Shown here one piece after another: positions 1-8,670 of a DNA stretch of 25,108 nucleotides. Both the position numbers and the translations under genes were made by a program. The stretch spans positions 1 to 25,108 of the forward strand of contig CAZQLE010000028.1 in NCBI GenBank assembly GCA_964593905.1, in the 5' to 3' direction. The DNA is from CAZQLE01 sp964593905 (GTDB lineage Bacteria > Chloroflexota > Anaerolineae > Anaerolineales > Anaerolineaceae). Under the pieces are notes generated by a model, which was given only the letters and a program-made list of their open reading frames with translations, did no database searches and had not been told where the DNA came from. The stretch's first letter is position 1. Each line of letters begins with the position of its first letter.

Positions 1-2
1 TT

Positions 3-680
3 CCCAATCAGGGTACGGCAGCGCTGCTGCCGCGGGTGCGTCATGCCCGGCCGCGCGGTATGATTCTGGGGGTGAACATTGGCAAGAATAAGGTCACGCC
101 CAATGAAGAAGCCGTGCAAGATTACCTCTCGCTGCTGCGTGATTTTGCCGCATCGGCCGATTATCTGGCAGTAAACGTCAGCTCGCCCAACACGCCGGGG
201 TTGCGCAATTTGCAATCGCGCAGCGAGTTGGAAGCGCTGCTGACGCCGCTGGCGGCCGAACGTACCCGGTTGGCCGGGCAGCTTCACAAACCGGTGCCGG
301 TGCTGGTGAAGCTCGCGCCCGATCTGGACGATGGACAGCTTGCAGATGCACTGGAGGCGGTGGTTCACAGCGGTATGGACGGGGTGATCATCAGTAACAC
401 CACCCTGGCGCGCCCGGCCCTGCGCTCACCATATGCGGCTGAAATCGGCGGGCTGAGCGGTGTTCCGCTGCGCGCGCGCAGCACTGCGCTGGTGGCCCGC
501 ACGGTGCAATTGCTGAACGGCCGTCTGCCGGTGATTGCCAGTGGGGGGGTGATGTCTCCGGCTGATGCCCAGGAAAAACTGGATGCCGGTGCGTGCCTGG
601 TGCAGCTTTATACCGGTCTGATCTATTCGGGGCCGGGTCTGGTGCGCGATTGTTTGCGCAGCGGGTTGAAACTACGCTGA
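3..680 (+). CDS. pyrD: Dihydroorotate dehydrogenase (quinone), class 2, 5'-truncated
   Basis: This is the C-terminal part of the FMN enzyme that oxidises dihydroorotate to orotate in pyrimidine synthesis, passing electrons to membrane quinone. The reading frame is open to the left edge, so the true start lies outside the window and the GTG at 36 is internal. Visible family motifs are the glycine-rich GVNIGKNK, the substrate/FMN stretch NVSSPNTPGLRNLQ, VLVKLAPDL, the IISNTT segment, GGLSGVPL, and the phosphate-binding end IASGGVMSP followed by QLYTGLIYSGPGL. The serine in NVSSPNT fits the class 2 (membrane-linked) type rather than the cysteine base of class 1. About 225 residues are visible of roughly 340-360 usual. 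It is followed at once by an intrinsic terminator, so it ends its transcription unit. The family call is secure; membrane attachment cannot be checked because the N-terminal helices are missing. Confidence 0.95.
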   Translation, partial: PNQGTAALLPRVRHARPRGMILGVNIGKNKVTPNEEAVQDYLSLLRDFAASADYLAVNVSSPNTPGLRNLQSRSELEALLTPLAAERTRLAGQLHKPVPVLVKLAPDLDDGQLADALEAVVHSGMDGVIISNTTLARPALRSPYAAEIGGLSGVPLRARSTALVARTVQLLNGRLPVIASGGVMSPADAQEKLDAGACLVQLYTGLIYSGPGLVRDCLRSGLKLR

Positions 681-694
681 TCTGACTTTTGATC

Positions 695-740
695 AACACC
701 GGGGTATCTGAAAAAATGGATCACCCCGGTGTTATTTTTT
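695..740 (+). terminator. Intrinsic terminator of pyrD
   Basis: A perfect 11-bp stem (AACACCGGGGT at 695-705 with its complement at 723-733) and a 17-base loop are followed by a run of six T at 735-740. It starts 14 bases after the pyrD stop codon, which makes this a textbook rho-independent terminator. Confidence 0.9.
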
Positions 741-812
741 AAGATCCGGCCCGGATATCCACCGTAAGAAAAATACTGGAATGGGTTGCGGTGTAATTGG
801 GATGATTTTCGA

Positions 813-818
813 TATAAT
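813..818 (+). promoter_or_regulatory. Possible -10 box, perhaps giving a leaderless regulator mRNA
   Basis: A perfect TATAAT lies 7 bases before the ATG at 826, which would put the transcription start at or next to that codon. No convincing -35 box sits at the right distance (a TTGCGG at 785-790 is 22 bases away), and no Shine-Dalgarno precedes 826. If the box is real, the message would be leaderless or nearly so. AT-rich chance matches are common, so this is a weak call. Confidence 0.3.
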
Positions 819-825
819 TATGGCT

Positions 826-3475
826 ATGGTGCTCCCTCTGCTTTCAACCAAATTCTTTCCACCCACTGTTTCTGCCCGTGCCGTCGAACGTCCCCGTCTG
901 GCGGCGCTGTTGCAAGCGGGCTGGGAGCAGCAGCGCCGCCTGGGGCTGGTCTGTGCGCCGGCCGGGTATGGTAAATCGACTCTGGCTGCAACCTGGCTGG
1001 CGACGCTGGCTGCGCCAAAAGCCTGGCTTTCATTGGAAGCTGAAGAAAATGACTCGGTGCGCTTCTTTCAGTATTTCACCGGCGCACTGCAACAGGTTGT
1101 TCCCGATCTTGGCTCTGGATATTTGACGGCGCTGCATGGCGCGGCAGACCCTTCTTTGCAGCATTTGATGGCAGCCGTGGTCAATGAAATTGCCCTGCGA
1201 AAACTCTCTTTTTGCCTGGTGATGGACGATTTTCATCTCATCCGCAATACTGCCATCTTTGACCTGCTGAACTTCTGGGTGGCCCACCAACCGCCGGGGG
1301 TATTTCTGGTCTTAATAAGCCGTGAAGACCCGCCACTACCCTTATCCCGGCTGCGGGCTCGCCAGCAGATGGTGGAAATTCGTGCCCGCGATCTGGCTTT
1401 TACCGCGGCTGAAACCGCAGATTTTCTTGCCGGTCAGGTTGAGACAACATTGACGCAGGCCCAGATTGATGCGCTAAGCGAACGCACAGAGGGTTGGGGG
1501 GTTGGGCTGCAATTGGCCGGGCTGTCGTTGAAGGCGGCCGATAATATTGATGAATTTATCCAGGCTTTTCATGGTGTGCACCATTATGTGATCGATTATC
1601 TGGTGGATGAGGTGCTTGGCGGTCTCTCGCCCGATTTGCGCCGGTTTCTTTCGCAAACGGCTATTCTGGATCGATTTAATGCCCCTTTGTGCGTGGCAGT
1701 TACCGGCTGTGAAGACAGCCGCGCCATGCTGGATCAAATTGAAAGCGCCAATTTATTTTTGGTCCCGCTGGATGAGCATTGTGAGTGGTACCGCTACCAT
1801 CACTTGTTGGCAGAGTATTTGCGCACTGAGTTGACCGAAGAAGAGCAGGCCGAAATCTGGCGCCTTGCCGCGAACTGGCATGGCCAGAACCGGCTTCATG
1901 CCGAGGCGGTACGATATGCGTTGGCGGCCAAAGATTTTCGCGCCGCTGCGGAATATATTCTTCTTGCCGTGCGTCCGCTGGTTCAGGCGGGGCAAATCAC
2001 CACGGCGCTGCACTGGATCGAANNNNNNNNNNGAAGAAATTCCGGATGCCGTTGCATTTGAAAACCCCGAACTGGCGGTTATCCGCTGCTGGCTGTTGTG
2101 TTATTCAGGGCGCATTGGCGATGGGTTGACCTGGTTGAGCCGTTTTGAACTCCATCTCCCGGCTGATTTGCCCGCTGCGGTACGGGGTTTGCTGCTGGCG
2201 ACCGATGCCTGGAAAGCAATGGCGACGAGCAAACCCGAATATTTTCTTTCGCTTAAAGATGCGTTGCAATTAATCCCCGCAGAAGATGCCCTCTTTCGCC
2301 CCCTGGCGTTGCTGGGCTGGGGAAAATATTTGCGTTCGCAGGGGCGGGCGGCCGAGGCGATGGTTTTTTATCGCCAGGGTTATGTTCTGGCTGAAAAATT
2401 CTCTCAACCCACGGTGGCGCTGCCAATTTTGAATAACCTGGTGTTCTTGATGGCCGACTGCGGCGAACTGCCGGCTGCCGTTCGGCTGGCCGAAGAAGCG
2501 GTGCAGCGGCACTCGCGCCCGGATGGCTCACCCATGCTGATGGCGGGCATTCCGATGATTGCGCTGGGCAGCCTGCAATATATGTGCGGTGATGTGACCC
2601 GCGCCGCGAATACCCTGACCAGGGGCCTTAACCTTATTCGCCAACTGGGAATGTACGAAATTCTGGCAATGCCGGCCGAGTCGGTGTTGATTCAAATTCT
2701 GTTCCAGGGCGGGCAGCATGACCAGGCGTTTGCAATGGTGCGCAATGTGCGCGCCCACGCCGAGAAAAAAGGCATTCCGGTTGTGGCCCATTACGCCGCC
2801 TCTATTGAAGCCGAACTGTATGGCCGCCTGGGCAGCCCGGAACTGGCAAAACGCTGGCTGGATCACATCCCCCTGTCTGAACCGGGCCCGGAGGAACTGC
2901 CTTTCGATTCGTTGTGGATGATGGTGGTGCGTAACTGTCTGGCAGCGGGTGAATATCAGCGCGGGCTGGATCTTCTGAACCAGTTTGAAGCCAGGCTGCA
3001 AACATCGGATTGGAGCAATTACCTGTCTCAGATCCGGGTATTGCAGGCCTGCGCGCTAAATCTGCTCGGGAAGACCCCGGCTGCGGCAGAGAAATTGCGC
3101 ATGGTGTTGCAGACCGTGGTGGCACAGGGCCGGCGGTTTGACCTGCTTGAAAATGCAGACCGGCTGCAAAATGTTTTTCGCATGGTGCGCTCTGCCGCCC
3201 CGGAATTTGTCGACCCGTTCATCCACGCCCAGCCTGCCGAAACGAAGCCGCCGGCGGCCAAAACGGTGCAGCCTTTAATTGAACCGCTGGGTGAACGCGA
3301 ACTGGAATTGCTGGCACTGGTTGCTGCCGGGTGTTCAAACCAGGATATTTCAGACCGGCTATATATTACGGTTGGAACGGTTAAATGGCATTTGAATAAT
3401 GTCTTTGGCAAGCTGGGGGTAAAAAACCGCACTCAGGCGGTCGCCCTGGCGCGTGAATTGAACTTGATCCAGTAA
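826..3475 (+). CDS. MalT-like LuxR-family ATP-dependent transcriptional regulator (interrupted by an assembly gap)
   Basis: This is a large STAND-type activator of the MalT/LAL class. From the ATG at 826, the N-terminal NTPase has a Walker A APAGYGKST at residues 44-52 and a Walker B CLVMDDF at about 130-136. Helical TPR-like repeats fill the middle, and the last 65 residues are a LuxR/GerE helix-turn-helix (GERELELLALVAAG, then SNQDISDRLYITVGTVKWHL). Such proteins usually bind an inducer through the TPR part and activate transcription when ATP-bound; the inducer here is unknown. Ten N at 2023-2032 shift the frame: residues up to WIE are in one frame and EEIPDAV onward in another. About 880 residues flank the gap, close to the usual family length, so only a few codons are likely missing. 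An upstream ATG at 781 is in frame, but family members normally begin close to the LLSTKFFPP segment, so I prefer 826 (or GTG 829). Confidence 0.9.
2023..2032. other. Assembly gap (10 N) inside the LuxR regulator
   Basis: Ten undetermined bases separate two contigs. The frames on either side differ by one base, so the true gap length should be a multiple of three, such as 9 bases. MalT-like proteins usually have a short Leu-Pro stretch between the Trp-Ile/Leu-Glu and the following acidic residues, which fits three missing codons. This is an assembly artefact rather than a biological frameshift. Confidence 0.85.
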
Positions 3476-3778
3476 AAAATCCTTTTTGAGATCCCCATTT
3501 TCATAACCTAACCCCCCGACCTAACTTTAGCAAGGTGCGGCGCTGCCTTGCTGTGCGCTATAAATAACAGGAACACGGGGTTGCGATCATTTCAGAAACG
3601 CAATTGCAGGGCAGTTTTCTTCGGCTGCTTCACTTTGTTTGCCCGGTGTGACAGGCATCTGGGGCAGGGGCGGGTAATTGAGGCCGAAAAATCGCGGTCT
3701 GGCAGCTCGCATGCGGCCCCCGATCGATCTTGCTTGAAATCGGAACGGCCGTATTGAAACGTGCCCGAAGGAGAAGTT
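3476..3778. other. Intergenic region between the LuxR regulator and the small-protein cluster
   Basis: I see no convincing gene here. A frame of 69 codons (3548-3757) has no good ribosome binding site and a cysteine- and arginine-rich composition typical of a chance frame. A 7-bp inverted repeat (AGCAAGG at 3529-3535 with CCTTGCT at 3546-3552) could form a hairpin in the 3' tail of the regulator message, but it has no T tract, so it is not a clear terminator. The last bases hold the AAGGAG ribosome binding site of the next gene. Confidence 0.5.
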
Positions 3779-4021
3779 ATGAAAGATGAAAAAGCCGTAT
3801 ACCGGATTAAAGTGCTGGGGCGAATTGATCTGCGCCGCCGGTGTTGGTTTGAGCCTCTTGAAGTGCAGGAGGAAGAGGATGGCGTTACGGTGTTGGTCGG
3901 ATGGATTGAGGATCAGGCGGCCCTGTTTGGTTTGCTGAACCGGTTTCGCGATCTCGCGATCCCTTTGATTGGTTTGGAAAGATTGATGTCAAATTTTAGC
4001 GATCATGCGACGGAGAAATGA
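3779..4021 (+). CDS. Small conserved protein of 80 residues, function unknown
   Basis: The ATG at 3779 is preceded by AAGGAG at 3768-3773, a good spacing, so it is a better start than the upstream GTG at 3761. The product is acidic and soluble, with no membrane segment. Its layout recalls short uncharacterised proteins that I remember as common in Chloroflexota: a YRIKVLGRID opening, a Trp-Phe pair near residue 23, a central acidic strand, then DQAALFGLLNRFRDLAIPLI, ending in a short strand. This resemblance is from memory and not from a search. The stop codon overlaps the next start (ATGA at 4018-4021), which implies translational coupling to the membrane-anchored protein. It lies directly after the LuxR regulator on the same strand, so a partner role in sensing is possible but unproven. 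Confidence 0.75.
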   Translation: MKDEKAVYRIKVLGRIDLRRRCWFEPLEVQEEEDGVTVLVGWIEDQAALFGLLNRFRDLAIPLIGLERLMSNFSDHATEK

Positions 4022-4581
4022 AAATGAACACAATGTTAAAGATCTTTTTTGGCTTTATTGCAGCCGGCCTTCTTTTGGGACTGGTCACCTTTGCGATGCT
4101 GCCGCGCGTAATTGGCTGGGGTGTCTCAACGGCGGTGGCGGCCTCACGTGGAAAAGCAGAGCGCAACCTGGCTGAGATTGTCACCGTAACCCTTCCCGAT
4201 GGGTATCAGGCTGATTATGCCTTGAAGGCGGGCGGGTATATTGCCGCCGGTTTTCGCCGCGGCGAACGCGAGCATCTGATTTTTATCCAGGGGCCGGCCG
4301 ATTTACAGATTAATGAGGCCGATTTGGAGAACATGGCTGACAGTCAATATAACAGCCACAATGGGCGCAGCATGAAAGTGGTTTCACAGGATGAGATCAC
4401 TGTGCGTGGACTGACGGCGCGGCGGGTGGTTAGCGAAGGGATCAACAGCGTCAACCAGCCTTACCGCCAGATGAACGTGATTTTTCAGGGCAATGACGGC
4501 CCTGCACTGCTAAACCTGGGTGCGCCCATTGCGCAGTGGAATCAGGCCGAAGTGGATGCAATGCTCGCTTCTATTCAATAA
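4018..4581 (+). CDS. Membrane-anchored hypothetical protein
   Basis: This 187-residue protein is not recognised as a named family. Residues about 7-29 form a hydrophobic helix (ILKIFFGFIAAGLLLGLVTFAML in character), so it is either anchored with an outward domain or secreted. The remainder is a mixed alpha/beta domain: a strand with TVTLPDGYQADY, a stretch FRRGEREHLIFIQGP, and a C-terminal helix ending EVDAMLASIQ. This pattern resembles proteins with a lipoprotein-like or DUF-type fold that evaluate a signed sum or bind a ligand, but I cannot assign it. The start overlaps the upstream stop by four bases, so the two are probably made together. The next gene follows after 68 bases on the same strand. 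Confidence 0.75.
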   Translation: MKMNTMLKIFFGFIAAGLLLGLVTFAMLPRVIGWGVSTAVAASRGKAERNLAEIVTVTLPDGYQADYALKAGGYIAAGFRRGEREHLIFIQGPADLQINEADLENMADSQYNSHNGRSMKVVSQDEITVRGLTARRVVSEGINSVNQPYRQMNVIFQGNDGPALLNLGAPIAQWNQAEVDAMLASIQ

Positions 4582-4649
4582 TGGCAGTAGAATGGAATTA
4601 CGGCACCGGTGGGGCAGTGCCCTGCCGGCTGCTTTATGGATCAGGAGGA

Positions 4650-5489
4650 ATGAATGTGAACCCATGGACCTGTCTGGTGGCGGCTCATCGCGGCGCGCGC
4701 TCTCTGGCGCCGGAGAATACGCTGGCTGCGGCCCGCAAAGCTTATGACCTGGGCGCGGATCTGTGGGAACTGGATGTGACCTTAACCCGCGATGGTGTGC
4801 CGGTTGTGATTCATGACGACACGCTGGAGCGCACCACCAATGTGAGCGAGATTTTTCCCGAGCGCACCCTGCACCCCGTTCATACGTTCAGCCTGGCTGA
4901 ATTGCAGCATCTCGATTTTGGCTCGTGGTTTAACCGGGTTGACCCCTATGGTCAGATTGCATCCGGTGCGGTCAGCGAACACGAGCAGGCCTCTTTTGTG
5001 GGCTTATCGATTCCCACCCTGGCCGAAGCCTTGCAGCTTACCCGTTCCTTAAACTGGCGGGTGAATGTTGAAATTAAGGATATGACCGGTGCGGTGGGCG
5101 ACGGCATGATTGTTGAGGCGATTTTGCAGGTCGTTGCCCAGACAGAAATGGCCGGCCGGGTGCTGGTTTCTTCCTTCAATCATGATTATTTAAGACGGTG
5201 CCGCCGTCTTGCCCCGCAGCTTTTGCTGGGTGCGCTGGTTGAAGGCGGTGAGACAGGCGACCCGCTGACGGTGGTGCGCACTGCGCAGGCCGATGCCTAT
5301 CACCCCGGCGCAGCCTGGCTGCGCGAGGAGGAGCTTCAGGCCTGCCTTCAGGCCGGCGTGTCTGTGAATATCTGGACGGTAAATGAGGTCGCCGACATGT
5401 TGCGTTGGATCACCGCCGGTGCAGCCGCGCTGTTTACTGATTTTCCGCAGCGGATGGTGCCGCTGGTGAAGCTGTCGAACCAGTCCTGA
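4650..5489 (+). CDS. Glycerophosphodiester phosphodiesterase
   Basis: This enzyme hydrolyses glycerophosphodiesters to glycerol-3-phosphate and an alcohol, a step in recycling phospholipid head groups. From 4650 it is 279 residues with the GDPD TIM-barrel signature: HRG at 13-15, PENT at 21-24, the metal ligands in ELD at 40-42, and the second catalytic His in IHDD at 54-57. A later NVEIKD holds the third acidic ligand. There is no signal peptide, so it is cytoplasmic. The AGGAGG at 4643-4648 is only one base from ATG 4650 but seven bases from the in-frame GTG at 4656, so GTG 4656 may be the real start. The gene ends two bases before the stop of the convergent SDR gene, with no clear terminator between them. 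Confidence 0.93.
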   Translation: MNVNPWTCLVAAHRGARSLAPENTLAAARKAYDLGADLWELDVTLTRDGVPVVIHDDTLERTTNVSEIFPERTLHPVHTFSLAELQHLDFGSWFNRVDPYGQIASGAVSEHEQASFVGLSIPTLAEALQLTRSLNWRVNVEIKDMTGAVGDGMIVEAILQVVAQTEMAGRVLVSSFNHDYLRRCRRLAPQLLLGALVEGGETGDPLTVVRTAQADAYHPGAAWLREEELQACLQAGVSVNIWTVNEVADMLRWITAGAAALFTDFPQRMVPLVKLSNQS

Positions 5490-5491
5490 TT

Positions 5492-6760
5492 TTACATTCT
5501 CCCGCGCAACATTTCGACCAGCTCAAAAATCACGGCAATGCGCTGCTGGCAGGTTTCTTCCACCTGATGCAGCAGGGCTTTGTCGCGGGTAAAACGCGCC
5601 GTCTCGGCGGTAACACCGCGATAATACACTTCCAGACGAGTCAGCCGGTCGGGCAGGGCCAGAACGACGGGAGAAAGCGGCTCGTGATTGGCCGAAGAAA
5701 GGCTTTGTCTGGCCGCTTCGAGTTCGTGCCGCCAGTCTTGAACAGTGCGCCCCGATTTGCTCTTGAACCCGCTGCGCGCCAGCGGCCGGGCAAACACCGG
5801 CAGCTTGTTAAACTCGGCGTCGGTTTCAGTGATGATTTGCAACAGCCGCTCTATTTGCTCAACAATAATTTGCGGGGTAACCTTCTCCTGTGCTTTGTGC
5901 AGCGGCACAGTGGGATCTTTTGTGCTTTCCGCTACGGCCGCGGGTTGAATCAGCCCGGCTCTTTCCAGTACCTCATATCCGTTGATCAGTAAGCCATGAC
6001 TGTCTTTTGCCAGATGCAGCGCCAGATAAACGGTGGCTGCCGCGGCGTGCTCGGGCGGCATCAGGCCGTCGTAAGCGGTGTGGAGCGACACGCTCAGAAA
6101 TTGATCGGGGGCCAGGCCCAACTGTGGGGCCAGCAGCGGAGCGACGCCGCGTATGCCGGGGGTATCGACCATGCCGGGTGCAAAAGGCACGGCCCACACC
6201 CCGTAGGAACCGATTTCGGCGGCCAACGACTGAGTGAAACCGACAATGCCCTGTTTTGAAGCAATATAAGCCGAGAGGCCGGGCATGGCATCGGTTGAAA
6301 CCATGTTAATAATCACTCCGCTGCGGCGGTGCAACATATCGGGCAAGAAACCTTTACAGGTCAAAAAGGTGCCGCGCAGATTGGTAGAAAGGATTGAATC
6401 AAACAACTCCGGCTCCATTTCGACCACACTGGCGGCTTGAATGCGAATGGCATTATTGACCAGATACTCGGCGGGGCCAAATGCCTGGCGGGTTTGCTCA
6501 ACCAGCTTTTGCACGCTGCCGGGGTCAGAAACATCACAGCGGATGAAGAACGCCTGCCCGCCGCTGGCGCGGATGGTGGCCGCGGTCTGTTCACCCTGGT
6601 CTGATATTTCGGCGATCACCACATTGGCCCCCAGTGCAGCGAAAGCCTGGGCGCAGGCCAACCCGATTCCGCGGCCGGCGCCGGTGATGACGGCTGTTTT
6701 GTTTTGGCAATCGCGGGCAGTTAGCCCGATTTGATGCAGTAAACTGGGAAGCGTGTTCAT
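5492..6760 (-). CDS. Short-chain dehydrogenase/reductase with a C-terminal helical extension
   Basis: The first about 268 residues are a classical SDR: cofactor motif TGAGRGIG at 26-33, CDV at 75-77, NNA at 102-104, the active-site Asn in TNLRG at 126-130, and YIASK at 165-169. The acidic EIS after the second strand favours NAD over NADP. Two features are unusual. The Ser of MVST (residue 155) lies only 10 residues before the catalytic Tyr, where 13 is typical, and NNAG is NNAI. A further 150-odd residues (269-422) form a helical, charged domain that standard SDRs of about 250 residues lack. I prefer the ATG at 6760 over an ATG at 6784 because an AGAGGA sits five bases upstream. It is the last gene of the C45 peptidase-DUF3052-SDR cluster. 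The substrate is unknown. Confidence 0.9.
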   Translation of the reverse strand: MNTLPSLLHQIGLTARDCQNKTAVITGAGRGIGLACAQAFAALGANVVIAEISDQGEQTAATIRASGGQAFFIRCDVSDPGSVQKLVEQTRQAFGPAEYLVNNAIRIQAASVVEMEPELFDSILSTNLRGTFLTCKGFLPDMLHRRSGVIINMVSTDAMPGLSAYIASKQGIVGFTQSLAAEIGSYGVWAVPFAPGMVDTPGIRGVAPLLAPQLGLAPDQFLSVSLHTAYDGLMPPEHAAAATVYLALHLAKDSHGLLINGYEVLERAGLIQPAAVAESTKDPTVPLHKAQEKVTPQIIVEQIERLLQIITETDAEFNKLPVFARPLARSGFKSKSGRTVQDWRHELEAARQSLSSANHEPLSPVVLALPDRLTRLEVYYRGVTAETARFTRDKALLHQVEETCQQRIAVIFELVEMLRGRM

Positions 6761-6788
6761 AAGATCCTCTGGGTGGCGGGGCAACCGG

Positions 6789-7196
6789 TTAGGTTCGATC
6801 GACCAGACGAATCACAAATTTTAAAGCCGACCAGATGTCGTTCACCGCACAGACTTTAACATCCACCAATCCCAGGCTGAGCCCAAACTGGCGGATGATA
6901 TTTTCGTCCAGATCGGTGAAAACGCCGCTGCTGCGCTTGGGCCAGGATGCCCAGATCATGCCGGCGGGGTTGATGGCGGCCCGGCAGCCGGGCAAAAGAG
7001 CGTGCAGTTCGCTCAACTGATGAGCAAACAGGTGGATGAAATCCAACCGGCCTGCCGATGGCTCCACCCAGACCAGGTCGGCGGGCAGGGTGGGGACCAA
7101 TGCGGCGTATGGGATGGGAGCCGCAAGGGCTGCGCACCGCATTCCGGCGCGCAGCCCCAGTTTATCGACCAGTGGACGGGAAGAATATCCGCTCAT
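6789..7196 (-). CDS. DUF3052 family protein
   Basis: This protein of 135 residues matches what I know of DUF3052. It has an N-terminal SGYSSRPLVDKLGL, a central FIHLFAHQLSEL, then INPAGMIWASWPKRSSG, and the C-terminal GLVDVKVCAVNDIWSALKFV. The fold looks like a reduced methyltransferase-like alpha/beta domain with no catalytic motif, and the function of the family is unknown. The start at 7196 is chosen because SGYS normally follows the first Met; twelve upstream codons back to 7232 look like non-coding sequence. A run of G about 12-16 bases upstream is a poor ribosome binding site. It lies 62 bases after the C45 gene and 28 bases before the SDR start, so the three are probably co-transcribed. 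Confidence 0.85.
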   Translation of the reverse strand: MSGYSSRPLVDKLGLRAGMRCAALAAPIPYAALVPTLPADLVWVEPSAGRLDFIHLFAHQLSELHALLPGCRAAINPAGMIWASWPKRSSGVFTDLDENIIRQFGLSLGLVDVKVCAVNDIWSALKFVIRLVDRT

Positions 7197-7258
7197 AATA
7201 CTATTTATACCCCCGCCCGTTTTGCGGTGCAATTGCTTTTGCCTGACAGTTTTTCAAC

Positions 7259-8401
7259 TTATGCAGTATTACCTGACCGTGTTGGAACCCAGAAGCCGGA
7301 TGGGGCAACCTCTTGTGGAAGTTTGGCGGAATATTTATCTGGTATCTCTGTGCCCAGTTGAAAGAGCTGCCAGGGGTTGGCAGCCGGTGAACCGAAAGCA
7401 ATGTGCGCGCTGCGTTCGTTCAGGTCAAATATCAGGCTGTGCAGGGTGCCAAAGAAATCTGCATAGTAATGACAATTTAACCCTGCCGGGTAAGAGGCGC
7501 TGAACAACGCTTTTAGATCGTCCACCGCGATGGGCTGCTCCTGGTGAGTCAGAAAATGCTCCATTGTTTTCGCCCGGGTCAGCGAATGTTGCTGACGGGT
7601 GGGCTCGGCGGCAATGAGTGCCGGATCGCAGAAGTGATTGGTTGCAAACACGTAGCCATCCTGCGTATATGCATCCACCCGGCGGACAGCCTGTTTTGCC
7701 CCGTAGGTTTCTGCCACGGCTGCATGACCGGAGGCATCGGCCAGGATCAGGATTGGATTGCTGCAACAGGGGAATTCATGGTAATATGCCAGCGCCTCAT
7801 CCAACGTGCGGCATTCCTCCAGTAGGCTGCGCACCAGCGCCCAGAAGTGCAGGCCGTCTTGCAGCGCAGGGCGCATATACTCACCGCTGCCCACCGGCAT
7901 TCCCCCGGCAGACATTGTCACTGAGAGACCGTGTTCATTCATTCCGTCGCAGCGTCCAAACAGCATGACCGAAAAACCCAGGTGCGCTGCTTTGCCGTTA
8001 ATGCGGGTGGTCACCAGACGTAAATCGTCCATTGTTTCGTTGAAATCATAGTTTCGCGCCACCAGGGTGTGCCCATTGGCCGTCAGCCGGGGGAGTGCAG
8101 CCAGATGGCTGCAATGCTGCGGCGCCAGATGCGTGGTGGCATAATAAACCATATCTGCCGGGTGAATGTGCAGCACATCACAAACCCCATTGATTTCTTC
8201 TTCGAGGCCGGGGCAGAAACGGCGCATCAAGGCGAGCGTGTGTCCCAGATCCTGCCGGTTGGGAACCTGTTTGCCCGATTGAAGGAACTGTGTGAAACCG
8301 GGAATTTGCTGGATGACCTGGCCTTGCTGTACGCCAGCGTCGTATGCGGAACCCTGTAAGATTACATGATTGAAGGAACAGTGCGTAACATTTTGAGACA
8401 T
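7259..8401 (-). CDS. C45 family peptidase / acyl-CoA:6-aminopenicillanic acid acyltransferase-like Ntn hydrolase
   Basis: At 380 residues this matches the C45 (AAT-like) N-terminal-nucleophile hydrolases, which mature by self-cleavage before a cysteine and then hydrolyse or transfer amides. The likely nucleophile is Cys97 in APQHCSHLA. It is followed at the usual distance by the conserved GHTLVARNYDF at 110-120. Other family marks are the N-terminal GSAYDAGVQQG, EEEINGVCDVL before the cleavage site, GMNEHGLSVTMSAGG, and ATNHF near 250. No signal peptide is evident. The start at 8401 has GAGGT about seven bases upstream. It heads the three-gene minus-strand cluster. Members of this family act on acyl amino acids, peptides or acyl-amines, and the substrate here is open. 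Confidence 0.88.
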   Translation of the reverse strand: MSQNVTHCSFNHVILQGSAYDAGVQQGQVIQQIPGFTQFLQSGKQVPNRQDLGHTLALMRRFCPGLEEEINGVCDVLHIHPADMVYYATTHLAPQHCSHLAALPRLTANGHTLVARNYDFNETMDDLRLVTTRINGKAAHLGFSVMLFGRCDGMNEHGLSVTMSAGGMPVGSGEYMRPALQDGLHFWALVRSLLEECRTLDEALAYYHEFPCCSNPILILADASGHAAVAETYGAKQAVRRVDAYTQDGYVFATNHFCDPALIAAEPTRQQHSLTRAKTMEHFLTHQEQPIAVDDLKALFSASYPAGLNCHYYADFFGTLHSLIFDLNERSAHIAFGSPAANPWQLFQLGTEIPDKYSAKLPQEVAPSGFWVPTRSGNTA

Positions 8402-8434
8402 ATTTTTACCTCGTTTTGAATCCGTTGAATGGTC

Positions 8435-8458
8435 TCATCTTATTGCCGCTTAAGATGA
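8435..8458. repeat. Inverted repeat upstream of the C45 gene
   Basis: Perfect 8-bp arms TCATCTTA (8435-8442) and TAAGATGA (8451-8458) are separated by 8 bases. The repeat sits 34-57 bases before the C45 start codon, where a repressor site or a leader hairpin would act. No T tract follows on either strand, so a terminator is unlikely. Confidence 0.4.
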
Positions 8459-8670
8459 AAATCTTTTCGTTGTTTGCGTTGCAATTTGCATTTCTTGCGT
8501 TATCTGGCTGTTACAATCTCATCCCTGCGTGATGCACTTCCATCAGAAAACAACCATCCTCGCGCCACCTCTGCAAGATCCAGCGACTCGCTAAGATGCG
8601 TCTGACGATAAGCGCCAACCTGATCGGTGCGCTGCTGGCGATGATCAAGTTTGCCTGTTTATGACATTTA

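Noticed and set aside
2023..2032. Programmed frameshift in the LuxR gene
   Set aside because: The frame change coincides exactly with the run of N, so an assembly gap explains it.
3548..3757. Open frame of 69 codons after the LuxR gene
   Set aside because: No ribosome binding site, unusual Cys/Arg-rich composition, and no recognisable family, so it is most likely chance.
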